The notes under the pieces: model-generated
Databases searched by the model: none
Told to the model about the DNA's origin: nothing
Seen by the model: the letters and a program-made list of their open reading frames with translations, nothing else
Assembly (NCBI GenBank): GCA_038230775.1
Contig: JBBRMQ010000017.1
Location: 1-32,323, forward strand
Length of the DNA stretch: 32,323 bases
Direction of reading: 5' to 3'
Source of the DNA: JBBRMQ01 sp038230775
GTDB lineage: Bacteria; Acidobacteriota; Thermoanaerobaculia; Gp7-AA8
Part shown: in pieces, positions 31,131 through 32,323 of the stretch
Layout: each line of letters begins with the position of its first letter
Position numbering within the stretch: position 1 is the first letter of the stretch
Translations under genes and position numbers: made by a program

Positions 31131-31610
31131 ATGATACGCGCCCGCGTCATCACGTGTTCCGACGCTGCGTCGGCCGGGAAGCGCGAAGATCGCTCCGGTC
31201 CCGCCGTGCGCGACATCCTCGCGAAAGCGGGTTACGAAGCCGGCGCGGTGGTCATCGTCGCGGACGAGATCGAGGAGATCGCAACGGCCATCGAGAACGC
31301 CGCCGGAGAAGGCATCACGCTGATCGTCACCACGGGTGGCACGGGCATCTCGCCCCGCGATGTCACTCCCGAGGCGACGATGAGGGTCTGCGAGCGGGTC
31401 GTGCCGGGGTTCGGCGAGTTGATGCGATTCGAATCGCTGAAGAAGACGCCGATGGCCGCGCTCTCCCGCGCGCAGGCTGCGACGCGCGGCCCGGCATTGA
31501 TCGTGAACCTACCGGGCTCCGTGAACGGCGCCACGGAGAATCTGCAGGCCATCCTCCACCTCATTCCGCACGCCCTCGACCTCCTCGGCGGCAAGACACG
31601 ACATGACTAG
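31131..31610 (+). CDS. Molybdopterin adenylyltransferase, MogA/MoaB family
   Basis: A 159-residue protein with ARVITCSDAASAGKREDRSG, the key TTGGTGISPRDVTPEAT segment (about 72-88), a GFGELMR segment and the NLPGSVNGATENL end. These proteins bind molybdopterin and MogA-type ones adenylate it before molybdate insertion. MogA and MoaB types are hard to tell apart here. The ATG at 31131 fits the domain start and the -10 spacing. The stop overlaps the start of the next gene by 8 bases. No other molybdenum genes are in view. Confidence 0.92.
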   Translation: MIRARVITCSDAASAGKREDRSGPAVRDILAKAGYEAGAVVIVADEIEEIATAIENAAGEGITLIVTTGGTGISPRDVTPEATMRVCERVVPGFGELMRFESLKKTPMAALSRAQAATRGPALIVNLPGSVNGATENLQAILHLIPHALDLLGGKTRHD

Positions 31611-32323
31611 GCGACCCGTTAGGCTCGGCATCGAAGCTCTGGCTGCCAATCCGCAACCGATTCGCGGCAAGCGCGTCGCCGTGTTGTCGCACCAGGCCGC
31701 CGTCGATCACGAGCTTCGGCGCACGATCGACGTCGTCGCTGCTCTCGCCGGTCCGGAAAACTTCGTACGGATCTTCGGCCCCGAACACGGCTTCTGGGGC
31801 GTCAAGCAGGACATGGAAGGCGCGACCTCGGAAGTCGACCGGGCGACGCGAAAAGAAATCGTGTCGCTGTACGGCGACTATCCGAAACTGCCCCGCGAGA
31901 GCACGCCGGACGGCGTTCGCACGTGGAAGTGCGAGCTGCAACAGAAGAAGAAAGAGCTGTGGCCGAAGCCGAAGGACCTGGAAGACGTCGAGGTGCTGGT
32001 CGTCGATCTGCAGGACGTCGGCGCGCGCTACTACACGTTCGCCAACACGATGGCGTACTGCATGGAAGTGGCGAAGACCAGCGGTACGAAGCTGGTCGTT
32101 TGCGATCGCCCGAACCCGATCGGAGGCGTCGCAGTAGAGGGAAACCTGTTCGATGACGGCGACCGTTGGTTCAGCTTCGTCGGCCTGTTCAACATCCCGC
32201 CGCGCCACGGGATGACGATCGGCGAGCTCGCTCGCTACTATCAGAACGTCGACGAGAAGTATCGCTGCGAGCTCGAAGTGATTCCGGTGAAAGGCTGGTC
32301 GCGCTCGATGTGGTGGGACGAGA
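31603..32323 (+). CDS. NamZ-like DUF1343 exo-beta-N-acetylmuramidase, N-terminal part
   Basis: The first 240 residues of a DUF1343 protein; the gene runs off the window. Family motifs are VAVLSHQAAVDH, RIFGPEHGFWGV, EVLVVDLQDVGARYYTF, DRPNPIGG and PPRHGMTIGEL. Characterised members (NamZ) remove terminal N-acetylmuramic acid from cell-wall fragments for recycling. I see no signal peptide at this start, so it may act in the cytoplasm. The ATG at 31603 overlaps the mogA/moaB stop by 8 bases in another frame, which suggests coupled translation. Confidence 0.9.
   Translation, partial: MTRRPVRLGIEALAANPQPIRGKRVAVLSHQAAVDHELRRTIDVVAALAGPENFVRIFGPEHGFWGVKQDMEGATSEVDRATRKEIVSLYGDYPKLPRESTPDGVRTWKCELQQKKKELWPKPKDLEDVEVLVVDLQDVGARYYTFANTMAYCMEVAKTSGTKLVVCDRPNPIGGVAVEGNLFDDGDRWFSFVGLFNIPPRHGMTIGELARYYQNVDEKYRCELEVIPVKGWSRSMWWDE

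Overview
The window is GC-rich, densely packed chromosomal DNA from a Gram-negative bacterium, with 29 protein genes on both strands and short gaps. Cell-envelope lipoproteins, an AMIN-type amidase, a DUF1343/NamZ hydrolase, a TolB-propeller/amidohydrolase fusion and secreted repeat proteins suggest an Acidobacteriota-like soil or sediment organism. That assignment is an inference from gene content; there is no rRNA or other phylogenetic marker. No phage, integrase, transposase, CRISPR array or tRNA was seen.

Layout. 1-3742 (+): end of an acyl/acetyl-CoA synthetase, FabG-type reductase, family 2 glycosyltransferase, thymidylate kinase (tmk) and DNA polymerase III delta' (holB), mostly with touching or overlapping ends. 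3743-4221: no protein gene, but a probable 6S-like RNA on the minus strand with its own -10 and intrinsic terminator, flanked by two palindromic repeats. 4222-6288 (-): amidase and GerMN lipoprotein. 6340-10262 (+): small lipoprotein, iron-permease-family membrane protein and a 920-residue secreted repeat protein with a structured leader. 10477-18540: PLP lyase, SRPBCC membrane protein, rlmA, K+ channel, small membrane protein, SpoIIE-type phosphatase, extended SDR and MFS transporter, in alternating orientations. 18848-22986: MsrB with two plausible starts, amidohydrolase, DUF1223 protein, EamA transporter, a small unknown and a 2Fe-2S ferredoxin. 22987-23163: an 18-bp tandem repeat. 23164-31117: propeller-amidohydrolase, hybrid sensor kinase, a divergent Cys-rich receiver protein, and queA. 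31131-32323 (+): MogA/MoaB and the start of a NamZ-like hydrolase.

The most unusual aspect is not one operon but the density of palindromic repeats. At least six sequence types are present, and several touch or enter genes: they supply the last codons of holB and of the phosphatase gene, the ribosome-binding region of the glycosyltransferase, and about 19 in-frame codons inside queA. Other genome-style signals are TANAAT-like -10 boxes only 6-8 nt before start codons (leaderless transcription), and a rare Leu codon TTA that is nearly always followed by GGC. I see no defence or biosynthetic system that is clearly new. The best candidates for new biology are the 6S-like RNA, the switch-like leader at 7400-7496, the queA insertion and the Cys-cluster/receiver protein.
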